Part shown: piece after piece, positions 1 to 11,985 of the stretch
Layout of the letters: each line of letters starts with the position of its first letter
How positions within the stretch are numbered: position 1 is the first letter of the stretch
Source of the DNA: Parachaetomium inaequale
Lineage: Eukaryota > Ascomycota > Sordariomycetes > Sordariales > Chaetomiaceae
Length of the DNA: 64,000 bases
Direction of reading: 5' to 3'
Assembly (NCBI GenBank): GCA_033296685.1
Contig: MU854438.1
Span: 34,512 to 98,511, forward strand
Made by a program: the position numbers and the translations under genes
Notes under the pieces: model-generated
The model's input: only the letters and a program-made list of their open reading frames with translations
The model's database searches: none
Told to the model about the DNA's origin: nothing

Positions 1-2990
1 CAGCCCGGGCCTGCTTAAAGCTAGCAAACGCCGACTCGAAATCATCCTTGGCCTTGTCCTGATCGACAGCAAACGGATCCGCCTCGTTGCCAGCCACAGG
101 GGCCTTGCTCGATTCCTCCGAGATGGAACCGAATGCGGTCTTGGCTTCCGCCGCCGATGAGGGAGAAGCAGGCCGAGCGTCCGACCCAGACCCAGACGCA
201 AGGCTCTGCCCGGTGCGCGCCGGCTCCAAAGGAGACGCGGCAGCCTCCTGGTTCGTCTCGGTCCGGCTGAGCGGCGGCGAGACCTGGCGGGAGGTGCTCA
301 GGGACTCGGCAGCATCGACAAAATGCGGGAACCCCGAGTTGCTCCGCCCAGCCTCGGCCAGCATCACCGGCTCAGCAGCAACGGTAGGCTGCCGGCTCAC
401 ATTAGGACTAGTCGAGGCCGGCGTGGCAAACGAGCCGGCGCTGCCGGTCGAAGCACCCGTGTTCTGCTTGAACATGGCGGCAGCCGCGGGAGGCGGGGGC
501 GTGCCGGCCTGGCTGCTTGAGGCAGCAGGCCCCGGACCAAACACGTCGTCAAATGCCTTATCGGTGAACGACCTGATGGGCGGGGAGAAGGTTGCAGTAA
601 TGTCGGTGCTGCCAGTCCGCCTGAAGAACGGATTATTAGCGCTCGCAGTGGACAGCGCGGGGCTGGCGACCTGGGCGGGTGGCGGCGAGCTGCTGGCGCT
701 GATCTGGCGGGCCAGCTCCTCGTTGCTCCTGGTGAGATCCTCGGCCTCGTTCTTCAGCTTGTCCCGTTCGCCCTCGTTGGTGGCCAGCTGTTTCTTGTTG
801 ATCGCAACGAGGCCCTTTTGCTGGCGCGCCTCAGACTTGAGCTTCTCGATCTGCGGCTTCAGCTGGGCAATCTCGGCGTTCACCGTCCGGATCTTCTCCT
901 TAAGGTTTACATTCTCCTGCTGGTCCGCCTGCAGGGCCGTGAAGATCTGACGGTGCTGGTTCTGCAGCTCCTGGTAGCTGGCATCGACCATGGCATACTC
1001 GGCCTGCAGCTTCTTGGTCTCGTTCTTGGACGTAGTGAGCTGCGTCTCCAGCGCGCGGACGTCTTGGGCCTCCTTCTCGTACATGGCGCGGAGCTGGGTG
1101 AGGCGCTGCTCAAAGTTCTTCTTCTGGGCACTGGACTGACTCAGCTCGTTCTGGGTGGCCGTGCGCTGGCCCTGCACGTCCTGCACCTGCTTCGTGAGGG
1201 AGCCGATCTGGTTCGACAGGTTGGCGAGCTCAGTAGTCTCGCTAGTCAGGTTCTTGCTCACTTCGGGCTCGGTGTCGCCCAAGAGATCGTCCTCTACAGT
1301 AACAGACCTAGCCGGAGCCGAGGCATTCGACCCTCCGGTGACCTGCGTGGTGAGGCCGCGCCCGAACGAAGACGACGGGACGAACGGCTTGAAAGTCGAC
1401 GCCGAAGGGGAGGGTCTCGCGGGCGAGGACGGAGCCGGCGGGCTGATGCTAGTTGCGAAGGGATCTCCGCCGGCAGAACCACCCGTGCCAACCGGGATCT
1501 GTGGTGGCGCAGGGGGGTGGATAGCGTCCAAGCCAAACAAGTCATCCAACGCAGAAGGCTTCGGCTGCGGCGGTTGCGGGGGCGGCGGGGGCGGCGGCTC
1601 GAACGCCGAAGTTGCCGTCGGCGGGCGGGCTTGCTGAGCCCGCAGGCTCGGCGGAATAAGGTTTGCGGGGAGCGTAGCAGGCAGAGCCGAGCCGTCGCGT
1701 TTGGTCCTCTGCTGCCTAATAAGGAACATGGCAACGGCGAACTCGTCCCTGGTCAAACGGCCCTCCGAGTTGATGTCTGCGAGGTCCCAGATCTGGGCGA
1801 GGGCATCCTCGGAGAGGTTCGACTGGCTGAAAAAGGGTACTGCCTCTTCGCCCGTGATAAAGCCTTTCTTGGTCTTGTCCAATTCTTCGTATAGCTGGTC
1901 GAACCTCGCCTTGTCCGCCGGCGTAACCAGCCACTCCCCCGTCGTCTGCGCTACTATCGGCGGGCGACCAAGGGGGCTGCCTGTCCGCATCTGCGGCAGA
2001 GGCCCTTGCCCAGTAAGCTGCCTCGGGACGGCCGAGATGGGCGGCGTGGCTGTGGTTGGCGACTGCTGTCTGGGAATGCCAGCGCCTGAGCCCCGGCGAG
2101 TGGCAGCCTCGTAGAGGGCAGCAGGGAGGATGTTGGGCAGGCCGCGGAGGGCGCCGGTCTTGATGGACGTGAGGAGATGCATGGCGATGACGAACTCGGT
2201 CTGCACGAGGGCGCCGCGCTGCTCGGTATCCGCAAGCATCCAGATGCGGCCCAGGACATCGTTCGGGAGACCCGACTTCTCAAAGATCTGCTTGGCCGCC
2301 TCGCCGGGGAGCATGTTGCCGTTCTGGAGGGTCTGGCGCTCGAACAAGCCCGAATACTGCACCACCTTCTCCGGCGTCAGGGGCGGGATCCGGATGGGGC
2401 CGGGAGCGCCGGTCGCTTGGGACTGCAGCGCGGACGGCGGCGGCGGCGGGGCGGGGGCTATTGAGATGCCGTCGAACTTGGGCAGGGGGCCGGGTTGAAG
2501 CGCCACCTCGGGCGTCGGCTCGCGGGCGGCCTGCGCATGCCCAATAAGCCGCAGGACGATGCCGAAGCCGGCGGGGGTGAGGAAGCCGCGGTTCTCCTTG
2601 TCGGCGATCTGCCATATCTGTATTCCCAGAAAGTCAGCTCTGCCCACTCCCAAACACATCCCCTAGCATAGGTAGCTGTTCCCGAACTAACCTCTCCCAG
2701 CACCCTCGAGTCCAGTCTCGTCTTCTCGAAGAACTTGACAGCCACCTCGCCGGTTACGACGCCCACATTATCGGTATCGGCCTGTCGAAACAGCTGCCCG
2801 TATACGCGCTTCTCCTCCGGGGTGAGGTTGAGGTTGGGCGCCCCTGGAGCATCATACCGTTAGCTTAAGCTCCTACTACTCGTTGCCCAAGACGCATCGT
2901 CGCAAGCCCGCCACCGGGCAATGCCGGCTCATATTCTCCAGAAAAAGGACCAGAGAACATACCCGCATCAACCGACGCTTCAGAAGCCAT
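1..2990 (-). CDS. ede1: Ede1/Eps15-like endocytic scaffold with EH domains (3' end outside window)
   Basis: Early endocytic scaffold that binds NPF-motif adaptors and ubiquitinated cargo at clathrin-coat sites. Three exons are visible on the minus strand: 2990-2843 is split by an intron (2963-2844) after a 9-codon first exon, then 2843-2692, then 2617 to the window edge; splice phases agree. About 932 residues are seen. EH1 lies at about residues 14-100 (contains VLGEIWQIADKENRGFL), EH2 at about 137-225 (GRIWMLADTEQRGAL) and EH3 at about 293-380 (AQIWDLADINSEGRL). Pro-rich linkers follow, then a long coiled coil at about 520-690, then a Ser/Pro-rich region. The C-terminal UBA domain usual in Ede1 would lie beyond base 1 and cannot be checked. 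Three EH domains followed by a coiled coil is the family order, so the identification is firm although the gene is partial. Confidence 0.92.
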
Positions 2991-3786
2991 GGCGAGCGCA
3001 AGCTACACCTTCGTAATCGTCAAGTCGTGGTGCTCGGTGCGATGCAATGCGATCGATGGACGGGATCGAATCGCTCGGGAAACGCAGTTCACTCAGTCGG
3101 TCGATTTATCCGGGCCGAAATTGACAAAGATGGGCGGCTGTGCGTGCCGGTAGGTAGGAAACCTGACGATACAACAGGCATGCGAAACAAAACAAACGCA
3201 TGCGCATCCGTCCGGGTCGAGGTAGGTGGGGGGGAGTTGAACAGCAGCGAGCGTTGTGAGGCTGGGATTGCGACTCCTTAGCTCCCTTGGGCAAACGCGG
3301 AGCCTGGAAATGACCAAACAGCGGGCGGGAAAGTCCGCATGTGGGTTCGTGGAGGCCGCTTGGCGCTGGCCGGTGCGCTGATTGGGTCCCGGGGGCTCCA
3401 ACCAAGACCGTCACACAGCGTGCAGCCAACGGCGACTGCAGCCATGGCCGCAACACCACAGCATCCCCATTGGTATTCGTACTCTGGATGGATTCTTCAT
3501 GACCTTGGGGTGGGTACCTTAACTGGTCAGAGATACACGGATACGTAAGGGGATATACCCGACTTCAGCACGCCAGGACAACAGAGGCCTGCGACACCCA
3601 TTGCAGAGCAGTTACTCGTGATTAAAATTGACTACACTTTCCGTCTAACAGAGAAGATCACGGGCCCGCGCTTGCCAAGAATACCCATATCGGAGAGGAC
3701 CATTGCCAACGGGAGTCCCGGGTCAAAGGGTTAATAAAACGCCGCACTAGGACGACATGACCAAACTACCACGCCACACAGCGAGC
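2991..3786. other. Intergenic: ede1 upstream region and alpha-tubulin 3' region
   Basis: Both flanking genes are on the minus strand, so this holds the ede1 promoter on the left and the tubulin 3' UTR on the right. The ORFs here are short and overlap in several frames without domain-like sequence. I see no RNA gene or repeat. Confidence 0.6.
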
Positions 3787-5641
3787 TTAGTACTCGGCCT
3801 CGAGCTCCTCGCCCTCCATCGAGTCGGCGGCAACCTCCTCGTAGTCGCGCTCCAGAGCCGCAAGATCCTCGCGAGCCTCCGAGAACTCGCCTTCCTCCAT
3901 ACCCTCGCCGACGTACCAGTGCACGAAAGCGCGCTTCGAGTACATGAGATCGAACTTGGCCGAGAGGGCGGACCAGGCCTCGGCAATGGCGGTGGTATTG
4001 GAGAGCATGCAGCTGGAGTAGAGTTAGCGGCAGGCTTTGTGCACGACAGGAAACAGTAAACATACACAGCGCGGTTGACCTTGGCGAGGTCGCCGTTGGG
4101 CACCTGGTGGGGAGGCTGGTAGCAGATACCGAGCTTGAAGCCAGTCGGGCACCAGTCGACGAACTGGATGGTGCGCTTGGTCTTGAGCGTCGCCACAGCC
4201 GCGTGGGCGTCCTTGGGGACGACGTCACCGCGGTACAGCAGGCAGGTGGCCATGTACTTGCCCTGGCGGGGGTCGCACTTGACCATCTGGTTGTTGGGCT
4301 CGAAGCAGGACATGGTCATCTCCTGGACCGAGTTGGCCTCGTGGGCGGCCTTGGCGGCCGAGATGACGGGCGCGTAAGCAACGAGAGGAAAGTGGATACG
4401 CGGGTAAGGGACCAGGTTGGTCTGGAACTCGTTCAGGTCGACGTTGAGCGAGCCGTCGAAGCGGAGCGACGCGGTGATGGAGGAAACAACTACAACACTG
4501 TCAGCGTCACTTCATACGCAGCTAGGCAGGCAACATACCCTGAGCGATCAGGCGGTTGAGATTCTCGTAGCTGGGGCGCTCGAGGCCCAGGTTGCGGCGG
4601 CAAATGTCGTAGATGGCATCGTTGTCGACCATGAAGGAGCAGTCGGCGTGCTCAAGGGTGGTGTGGGTGGTGAGAATCGAGTTGTACGGCTCAACGACGG
4701 AGGTGGCCGTCTGAGGAGCGGGGTAGACGCAGAACTCGAGCTTGCTCTTCTTGCCATAGTCCACCGAGAGACGCTCCATCAGGAGCGCACCAAAGCCGGA
4801 ACCGGTACCGCCACCGAAGGAGTGGAAGACCAAGAAACCCTGGAGACCGCTGCAGTTGTCGGCGACGCGGCGAACCTTGTCGAGGACCTGGTCGATCAGC
4901 TCCTTGCCGACCGTGTAGTGGCCACGGGCATAGTTGTTGGACGCATCCTCCTTGCCGGTAATCATGTGCTCGGGGTGGAAAAGGCCGCGGTAGGCGCCGG
5001 TGCGGACCTCGTCGACGACATTGGGCTCGAGATCGCAGTAGATGGTCCGGGGAACAAACTTGCCGTTGCCTAGAGGTTGACGGGTCAGCTGCGTCCATCC
5101 TTAGGCGGTTGAGAGTTGTACATACCGGTCTCGGAGAAGAAGGTGCTGAAGCCGTGGTCGGGCTCAGCGGCCTTGCGCTCCTCGGTGAGGAAGCCATCGG
5201 GCTGAAGTAGCGGTCAGCAAACGGCGCTCGAGGAAAAGGCCGCAAGACGGCAACAACATACCTGAATGCCGTGCTCAAGGCAGTAAAGCTGCAGCGGGTC
5301 AGCATCGTCAACAACTCCAGCAACCGGCGGCAAGGTCATGGTCCGGTCCAAGCTCCCTGCAGGGTAGGCCCGGCCGCGAGGGGAACAAACATACCTCCCA
5401 GCACGAGTTGGCGATCTGGCAACCGGCCTGGCCGACTGTGCACAAACGATGTCAGTATCAGGATGATGATGAAGTGGAAATCCGGATGCCGAGCTGCAGA
5501 TTCGCCGTCGGTGGTCGGTGGTCGACGGCGTCCCAAACATCACCAGATGCGGTGAGCCCAGGAAGCGCGCCACCCTCCGCCGACAGAAAAACCAGCAGCT
5601 GTTTCTCGCGACGTACCGTTCACGCTGATAATTTCGCGCAT
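3787..5641 (-). CDS. tubA: Alpha-tubulin
   Basis: Structural GTP-binding subunit of microtubules, pairing with beta-tubulin. Seven exons join in phase: 5641-5617, 5435-5395, 5288-5262, 5201-5126, 5069-4539, 4489-4066 and 4012-3787, giving 449 residues, the usual length. The start reads MREIISVN, typical of alpha-tubulin. The tubulin nucleotide-binding motif GGGTGSG is at about residues 142-148. The GKEDASNNYARGHYTVGKE segment distinguishes alpha from beta. The C-terminus is acidic and ends EGEELEAEY, so it keeps the terminal Tyr used in the detyrosination cycle. Dense introns near the 5' end are usual for fungal tubulins. The gene name follows the Aspergillus convention; a second alpha-tubulin paralogue may exist elsewhere. 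Confidence 0.96.
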
Positions 5642-6459
5642 CTTGGTAGCGATGTCGAGAAGGCGTGCAAGTTGGTGATGGGTAAAGTAAGCAGATCGGA
5701 AAGGCGACTGTTGGCCCAGAAGACGACTTGCAGACTGGCGGGAGTGGAAAATTGAGGTTCAGCGGAAGCCTGAAGGTCGGCTTGGGTGCACAGCTGGTGG
5801 GGAAATTTGATTGTTGACAGTAGCGCTCCCGATGCGGGCAAGCGCGCCTCTCCACCCGTGCTTTATCAGCCAGTCGCGCTGGCCTGCAGGACCCTGCAGG
5901 GGCTCGCGTCAGGGGATGATCCGTGCCCCATCACATTCACCAGTGCCGGCCAGGGTCACTCTTGCTGTGCCGCTCACTGGCCGCTCACTTGGATGCTTTT
6001 TCTGAGACAGGCGTCGATCAATCCGAAGCCGGACGTTGACGAAAAAAAAGAGAACAAAAAAGCTGTGTTTTGTGGCGACGATAAAGGGTGATAACTCACA
6101 GAGACTGCACCAAGTTCACGGCAAGGGAAAAAAAAGGGGCCTCAATGGCTTGGCCGCGTTTGATTTGTCAGTCCCAAAATGGCTGATCATCGCAATGTGA
6201 TGTGAGCGTCCAACGCACACCTCAAAGAAAGCGGGACCCGCGGACCGGCCAGCCCTGTCAGGCAGTGCCAGCCTTGCTGGATGGAGAGGGCAGCGAGGTG
6301 TCGTGAGAGGGATCTGATATCCAGCTGAAGAAGTTACATGGCAGCTTCAATATTTCACCCCTCTCCAGCCTGGGTCTTGCACAGCAACAGATATCAACTA
6401 AACATGCCATAAACACAACACAACTCATATCCGCCACAAGGCAGTATCCAAAACATCTC
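5642..6459. other. Alpha-tubulin upstream region
   Basis: Lies between the tubulin start and the end of the next minus-strand gene. It contains A-rich runs near 6040-6065 and 6124-6137 (T-runs on the coding strand) that could be promoter poly(dA:dT) tracts. No gene seen. Confidence 0.5.
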
Positions 6460-8078
6460 CTAGCCGCCCAGAAACGACCTCTGCCCGTTCCTTGCCCGCT
6501 CCGAGCTGAAGGCATCCAGCTTCACAGCCACCAAACAGCACTCAACCGCGGCCTTGCCATTCCTAGCCCCCTGGATCCTCAACCGCCACTGCCCCGTCCT
6601 GACAATCCACTCCTCGCCGCCTCCGCCCTGCTCGTCCACGCGCCTCCTCTTCCGGGAGCTTAGCGCCGTGTCCGGGTTGCCTGTCATCCACGACATGTCC
6701 TCCTCCTCGGCCGCCGGCGCCCACGGCTTGCCGTCTAACACGACGCTCGACTCGGCGTCAAGAACCACCTTGACCAGGTCCTCGCTCAGCGGCGTACTCC
6801 CCGGCGACGGCGACGCGCTGCCCCGCCCGCTGCCCTGCGCCATCAACAGCCCCAGCTGCGTCGTCGGCGGCAGACTCAGCTTCGTGGCCACGACCTCCAA
6901 CAGCTTGGTCACGCGCGCCCGCATCTCGCCAAAGAACTCGGCCCTCGCATCTGTTGTCCCCCCCTGCCCTTGACCCGGCGTCAGCCGCAACCGCGTACTC
7001 TCATCCCCAACCTCCAGCACCAGCTCGTACGCCCGCTCGTCCACAAACGGCCGCGCATAATTCACCCACCCGGCCAACGGATCCGCCGCGGTCGGCTCCC
7101 CAACCACCGAAATCCCGCTCTTGAGAATATCCCTCAACCTCAACACCATCTCATCCTTACCCCTCGCCAGATTAAACGACACGGCATGCGGAATCAGCCG
7201 CTGCTCCAGCCCCTTCAGGTTAAAATACCGACAATCCCTGAGTAGCTCAGCGCGGTGCGTCTCCCCGCGAATGTGCACGGGGTAGCCCCGCAGCAGGTGC
7301 AGCAGCTCAGCAAAGACGGCCGGGCTGCGGCCCTCGACCGAGGGCGGGACGATGGAGGGCGGGCGCAGCAGGTTCTCGCGGTCGAGCCCGGGGAAGAGGT
7401 CGCCACCGGGGGAGGAGAAGAAGGCGGAGAAGCCGAGGGTGAAGAAGTTGGGCGAGTTGCCCGGGTCGGAGAAGAGGTCGCGCGGGATGCGGAACTGCGC
7501 GCCACCGATGGTGGTGAAGATGGATTCTTCGTAGAGCTGGGAGACGAGTTTGGGGACTGTGGGCAATGAACATAGCCTAATTAGACACGGGTGGCGGATA
7601 GAGGTAGAAGGGGGAGGGAATAGGTCTCACGGTGGTAGAACTGGGCGTCGGCAAACAGGCGCACAAAGTGTGTCGAGTCGCGCGGCTGCACGTGGTAGCC
7701 CTGCAGGTGCAGCGAGATGTCGCGGAACGTGACCGGGTCGCGGTCGATGTAGAGGGTGCGGATGAACGACCCGATGTCCTGGCCCGCATCCTCGGCCCGC
7801 TTGATCTGGCACCTGAAGTACTGCGAGAAGTACGAGGGTGCTGAGGCCCATGTCAGTGAGGTGTAAGAAGGGTATTGGAAAGTGAGGGCACACGCACCGT
7901 CAGAGGATATCGACGCGCCCGAGAGCTTGAACAGCTCGGACCCCAGCTGGACGGGAAAGACGCGCTCATGCGGCAGGATGTTGGGGATGTGGTTGGCGGC
8001 GACCAGCGACGGCTCGATGAACAGCTCCTCGGCGCTCAGCGTTGAGGGCGTGCCGTGTGCGCCGCCCGAATTGGCCAT
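6460..8078 (-). CDS. Protein with two BTB/T1 (KCTD-like) domains
   Basis: Three exons (8078-7898, 7840-7631, 7556-6460) join in phase to 495 residues. Residues about 30-135 contain a first T1/BTB-like fold, with a strand at VFPVQLGSELFKL and a helix around APSYFSQYF, ending with DSTHFVRLFADAQFYH. A second copy begins at about 140 with FTTIGGAQFRIPRDLF and runs to DCRYFNLKGLEQRL at about residue 255. In KCTD-type proteins this fold mediates oligomerisation and Cullin-3 binding; I infer a similar adaptor or scaffold role here but see no direct proof. The C-terminal half has no recognised domain and contains a basic RKRRRVDE stretch that could act as a nuclear signal. No enzyme motif is visible. 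Confidence 0.75.
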
Positions 8079-8605
8079 GGCTCAGGCAGCGGCAAGGCCA
8101 ATCACTGTAAAAACTAAAAGGCTTGTCACCTCGATTCTGGCTCCTTCCTCATCCTCAATGGCTATCCCTGAAACGCTGGCAGTTCCTGCCAGGGAGACGA
8201 TTCATTAATAGCTGTCGGCGATCAGTCAGCACCAGGCTGGCAAGCTGCGAGCCGCCTTCCATCGGGTGGCTGGACCAGGTGTGGCTCGTGCGTTTGGCTT
8301 GATTTGGCGTAACGCTCGGGCCATATCTCGTCGATCAACCCCGCAACAAACGAACGGAACTGGAAGAAACAACAAGCAACGCGTGGCCACCAGGACAGTT
8401 CTCGAGAGGGCAGTAAATTAATTTCAAGGACAAGTATGGTTGCTCTATCAGCCCCAGGAATCAACAATAAGGCGAAAAATATTTGTTCCTTGCTCTCCTC
8501 AGCCCACTTCGCTATGATGCCAGTGTGTCTCTTGTCGTTCCCATTGCGGAATGACTGCCATTGCCGCCAGATGTTGAGGCTGGACGGCCAAAAAGTTAAA
8601 GTGGT
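8079..8605. other. Intergenic: BTB/T1 gene promoter and tRNA 3' flank
   Basis: The BTB gene is read leftwards from 8078, so its promoter is here. The right end is the 3' flank of the minus-strand tRNA, including its short T-run terminator. No gene seen. Confidence 0.5.
8590..8594 (-). terminator. Pol III terminator of tRNA-Gly
   Basis: Five A on the plus strand (T5 on the minus strand) lie 12 bases after the tRNA 3' end, matching the usual RNA polymerase III stop. Confidence 0.7.
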
Positions 8606-8691
8606 TGCGCGATCCGAGATTCGAACTCGGGTCACTCGCTGATCCAAGAGGAGATGGGAAGCGAGAATTCTAACCACTGAACTAATCGCGC
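8606..8691 (-). tRNA. tRNA-Gly (anticodon CCC) with a 14-nt intron
   Basis: On the minus strand the acceptor GCGCGAT pairs perfectly with ATCGCGC, followed by discriminator A. The D arm contains TTCAGTGGTTAG. The anticodon stem is CTCGC/GCGAG with loop bases TTCCCA, then a 14-nt insertion, then A. The T arm is CCGAG-TTCGAAT-CTCGG. The insertion sits one base 3' of the anticodon, the standard place for nuclear tRNA introns. The length without intron is 72 nt. CCC is read from loop positions 34-36; the intron makes the loop boundary the one uncertain point. Confidence 0.85.
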
Positions 8692-9538
8692 CTGATTTGT
8701 TGTTGTGGAGCGACGGCATGCTGTGCCTTTCTACTGAGTGGGGAAGGGAAGACTGGAAGGAAGGAGCAGGACAACGAGGTGCCGAGCTCGGGAATCAACC
8801 AGGCAAAGAATTCCATTGAGCTCTTGCCTGTTCTTCCAACAAAAACAAAACCAAAAGCCAGGACACACTCAGACCACCGACAACAACACACCAAACGCTG
8901 TGTAACAACTGAGTTGTCACATGTCGCTGGACAGGGAATGTCCCATCACCCATCCTGCTGATATATGACGATAAATCAACTTGCCACCGGAAAACTGCAT
9001 TTTCCATCTCGAATGCCGCTGTTTGCCCCGGCAATACGGACCAGGCTGCCATCCAGAGACGTAGCAGTCCCTGATTGGCATGAGAACACCGAGTTGAGAC
9101 GCACCTTGCATTCGAGATGGAGGACGCACGGCATTTGATGGTGGAAATCGGTGAATCATCTGGTCGTGGGGCGCACCAGGCTCGCACGTCTTGCTGTGAA
9201 TCGCTGCCTCGACTCCAATCACACCATGGCCTTGCCCGCCAATCGCTGCGCTGAGGCCTCGTGCAGGTTGCCCCCGTTGATGACTGGCCGACGCGACGGG
9301 CCGCCGGGCGTCTGCCTCCTGGTGGGAAACACAAGGCCATTTTTGGCAGTCAAGGTCATGACATTGCGAGAGACATTCATCCCGGCTTGAATGATGGAGG
9401 GAGGGAAGTTGGAGGGCGGCGGGAAGTGAAAAGGGCCAGCAACCTGTCAGATCCCAGTTCCGACTTTACAGTGTCACGGAACCTTTCCATCACCAGCACA
9501 ACCACACCAGAAATCCACATACAATTCAACTCCCAAAG
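8692..9538. other. Intergenic: tRNA 5' flank and upstream region of the 9.5-kb gene
   Basis: The tRNA is read leftwards and the coiled-coil gene rightwards, so this is a divergent spacer. Only short incidental ORFs are present. The last about 100 bases before 9539 are CA/AC-rich, like a fungal 5' leader. Confidence 0.5.
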
Positions 9539-11087
9539 ATGGCTCTTCCCAACAGCAGCGCGGACTTGGCCGAGGTCGAAAACCTGCTCCGAGCCTTGGC
9601 AGATAAGGCTTCTGTCAAACGTCTTGCTGCCGTTGTCGAGAAAAATGCCAAGCTCGAGGAAAGCAACGAATCCCTCTTGAACGAGAAAGCCGTGGTCCTC
9701 ACTTTGAATCAGCGCCTTCAGAATGACATTGCTTCAAGAGAGAGTCAGTGCAAGAAGAAGGATGACGAGCTTCAGAGTGTCGTTCAAAGCAAGAAGGCAC
9801 TGGAAGCCAAGCTCTCTGCAGCGGAGAAGCACCTTGAGGCGAGTGTGAAGAAGGCACAAGACCTCGAGGTTAAGTTCAAGAGGGATGTGGAGGAAACCAA
9901 AAGTGAACTGAAAGAGAGCAATGATGAGCTGGAAAGGTTGGGGGAGTTCTTCGTTGAGCTCAAGCCCGTCAACGACCGCGGGGACAAGATGTGGGTTGCC
10001 AGCCTGTCTCATCTACCTCTATATCCACGGGGTTGAACTGACAAAGTCGACAACCAGAGCCGCGACACTCAGCGCGGTCCGCACCTCGGCTCACAGTCTG
10101 GCAGTTACGTATTTTGGAGTTGACCTGACGCCCAGGGTCCTCGCAAACGACGACCTCTGGGAAAAGATCGGCGAACACAACTCGAACGGCGGCAACCTGC
10201 CCATACCTTCCTCGAACTCTCCCCTCGCAAAACAGATGCGAGTGGCGCTCATCTTCTCGGTCCTGGCGCATGAGCTCTGCGAACACATCTTCCAACCAAG
10301 CTACCTGCTCAAGGAGTCCTCGGGCCTGAAGAAGCTGTTGACGGACCTCGCCGCCCGGGAGCCAGACCTCGAGTCTCATCTGAGATCAATGCTCTTGATG
10401 GCCAGCGACAAAATTAATGGCCCCGTTGACGCAAAAAAGGGAGCCTGCGTGAAGGCTGTCTTCGACACCATCTCGGGCCTCCTTTCCCCGGCCATCCCCG
10501 ATTCGAAGCAGGGGTTCGAAACGGACTTGCAGAACCTCTGCGTGGCGGCCTTCGAGGGGTGGCAGCCCATCCAATCCCTTGAGGATCACATCACTCCCGA
10601 GCTCGGGTCCAAGCTTTCGAAACGGAAGTATAGCTGGAAGCCACTTGCCTTCACCCTTCCGTCACCCTCACAGCCTGCGGCAGCCCCCAAACAGCGGGCG
10701 AACGGGAGCGCGCCCGCTCAAGGCCCATTGAAGAATTCCCTGCCCGCAGCAACACAGTCTCGGGTGGACGAGACAGCCGATCTAGCCGACGGCGTTGCCG
10801 TCTGGCCCGCGTTCGTCAATCTCTCTTCCGACGCCAAGGAAACCCTCGTGGAAGGGCTCATTCTGCCCCTGTGCCTGATCAAGGCAGCAGAAGAGGAGCA
10901 AATGGCCATGCCTGCCTCTCCGACCTCGTCCCACCTTTCGCACAGGGAGCTGAGGGCAAACGAGAGGAACTCGAGCATGAAGAGGCGGAGGCCATCCATC
11001 GCCGCGACGAATGGGCACGCGACCGAGGGCGGGCGAAAGGGCTCTTTTTTATCCAATGGGCACGGAGGTGGGCCGAAAGGCACTTGA
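9539..11087 (+). CDS. Coiled-coil protein of unknown function (filamentous-fungal family)
   Basis: Two exons, 9539-9990 and 10058-11087, with a 67-bp intron (GTGGGT donor, ACCAG acceptor) restoring one frame of 493 residues. Residues about 10-140 form a strong coiled coil rich in K, E, L and Q. A mostly helical globular part follows at about 155-350, including a conserved-looking stretch around DLWEKIGEHN and SPLAKQMRVALIF. The tail is basic and low in complexity, with a KRRRPS motif. I do not recognise a named family; the layout resembles lineage-specific coiled-coil proteins common in Sordariomycetes. No signal peptide, membrane segment or catalytic motif is seen. The donor choice is inferred from phase and branch site. 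Confidence 0.75.
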
Positions 11088-11985
11088 TGAAGAGGGGCGA
11101 GACACCATCGGCTGTGTGAGGACATGGAAGAGTCGCAGATTGTATTGGAATGACGTTAATGAATGATGACTGGGACAAAGGGTGTTTCTAACTTACTGAT
11201 CAAAAAGGGTTTGCAACTAAGGTCGCTGCTTTCTGTTGCTTATGACCTGTAAATTATCCGTATTGATGGCCTAATAAACGCGCTCAAGATCCGTCTTCAA
11301 TTTAAGTAGAAACATCATTGATGTGCAGTCACATCACTGAATGAATATTTGATGATGCTGACAACAAGACCTATTAAACGGCTTGATCTGAAAGTTTAAG
11401 CTAAACAAGGAGGCCAACATGAATCAGCAGATACTGGTAGGAAGAAGAGAAGATCTGCAAGACCTTATCATGTGTATGTAACTATGTTTAACAACAGGTC
11501 CTCTTGAACAAAGACAGCAGCAAGTATGGTTACCACAGCAGAATACAAATACTTCATTATCCCAACCAACTGATGAACTGCACAAAGTTGATTGAAACGA
11601 CACCCTCGCTGTCCAATGCAGAATGATATCAACCACAAAAGACAAGAAAGAGGCCAGCCGCCAGTCCCAATCCGATCCGGGAATATAACCCCCCAACCGT
11701 TCCAGAACAACCAACGCCGGCGTATGCCCTAGCCCAAAGAGTGAGTGATTACGCCAGTCCAAACACCCGGCAAGTGAGCCAGCCTTGTTGACTCCAAAAT
11801 CCAAGCAATAACAAGGGAAAACAACAACCCTATATCCAGCCTTTCCTTCCACGGGGGAATAATACTCCTCCCTCAAAACAAACCTCAGAAAACCCAACAA
11901 TAACCAACACTCTCAACCAACCAAGCCTTCAACCAAACCACACCCCCTCATCCAAGCCACCCAACACCAATTAAACCTCACGACC
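11088..11985. other. Intergenic, convergent 3' regions
   Basis: Both neighbours end here (plus gene at 11087, minus gene at 11986). It is AT-richer than the coding parts with many CA/AC runs, fitting 3' UTRs. No RNA gene or repeat seen. Confidence 0.5.

Noticed and set aside
818..1894. 358-codon plus-strand ORF opposite ede1
   Set aside because: It is the antisense shadow of the ede1 coiled coil and EH3 region; composition is Arg/Leu-rich with no domain.
3787..5641. Beta-tubulin
   Set aside because: The segment before GGGTGSG and the EAEY end are alpha-type; beta-type markers are absent.
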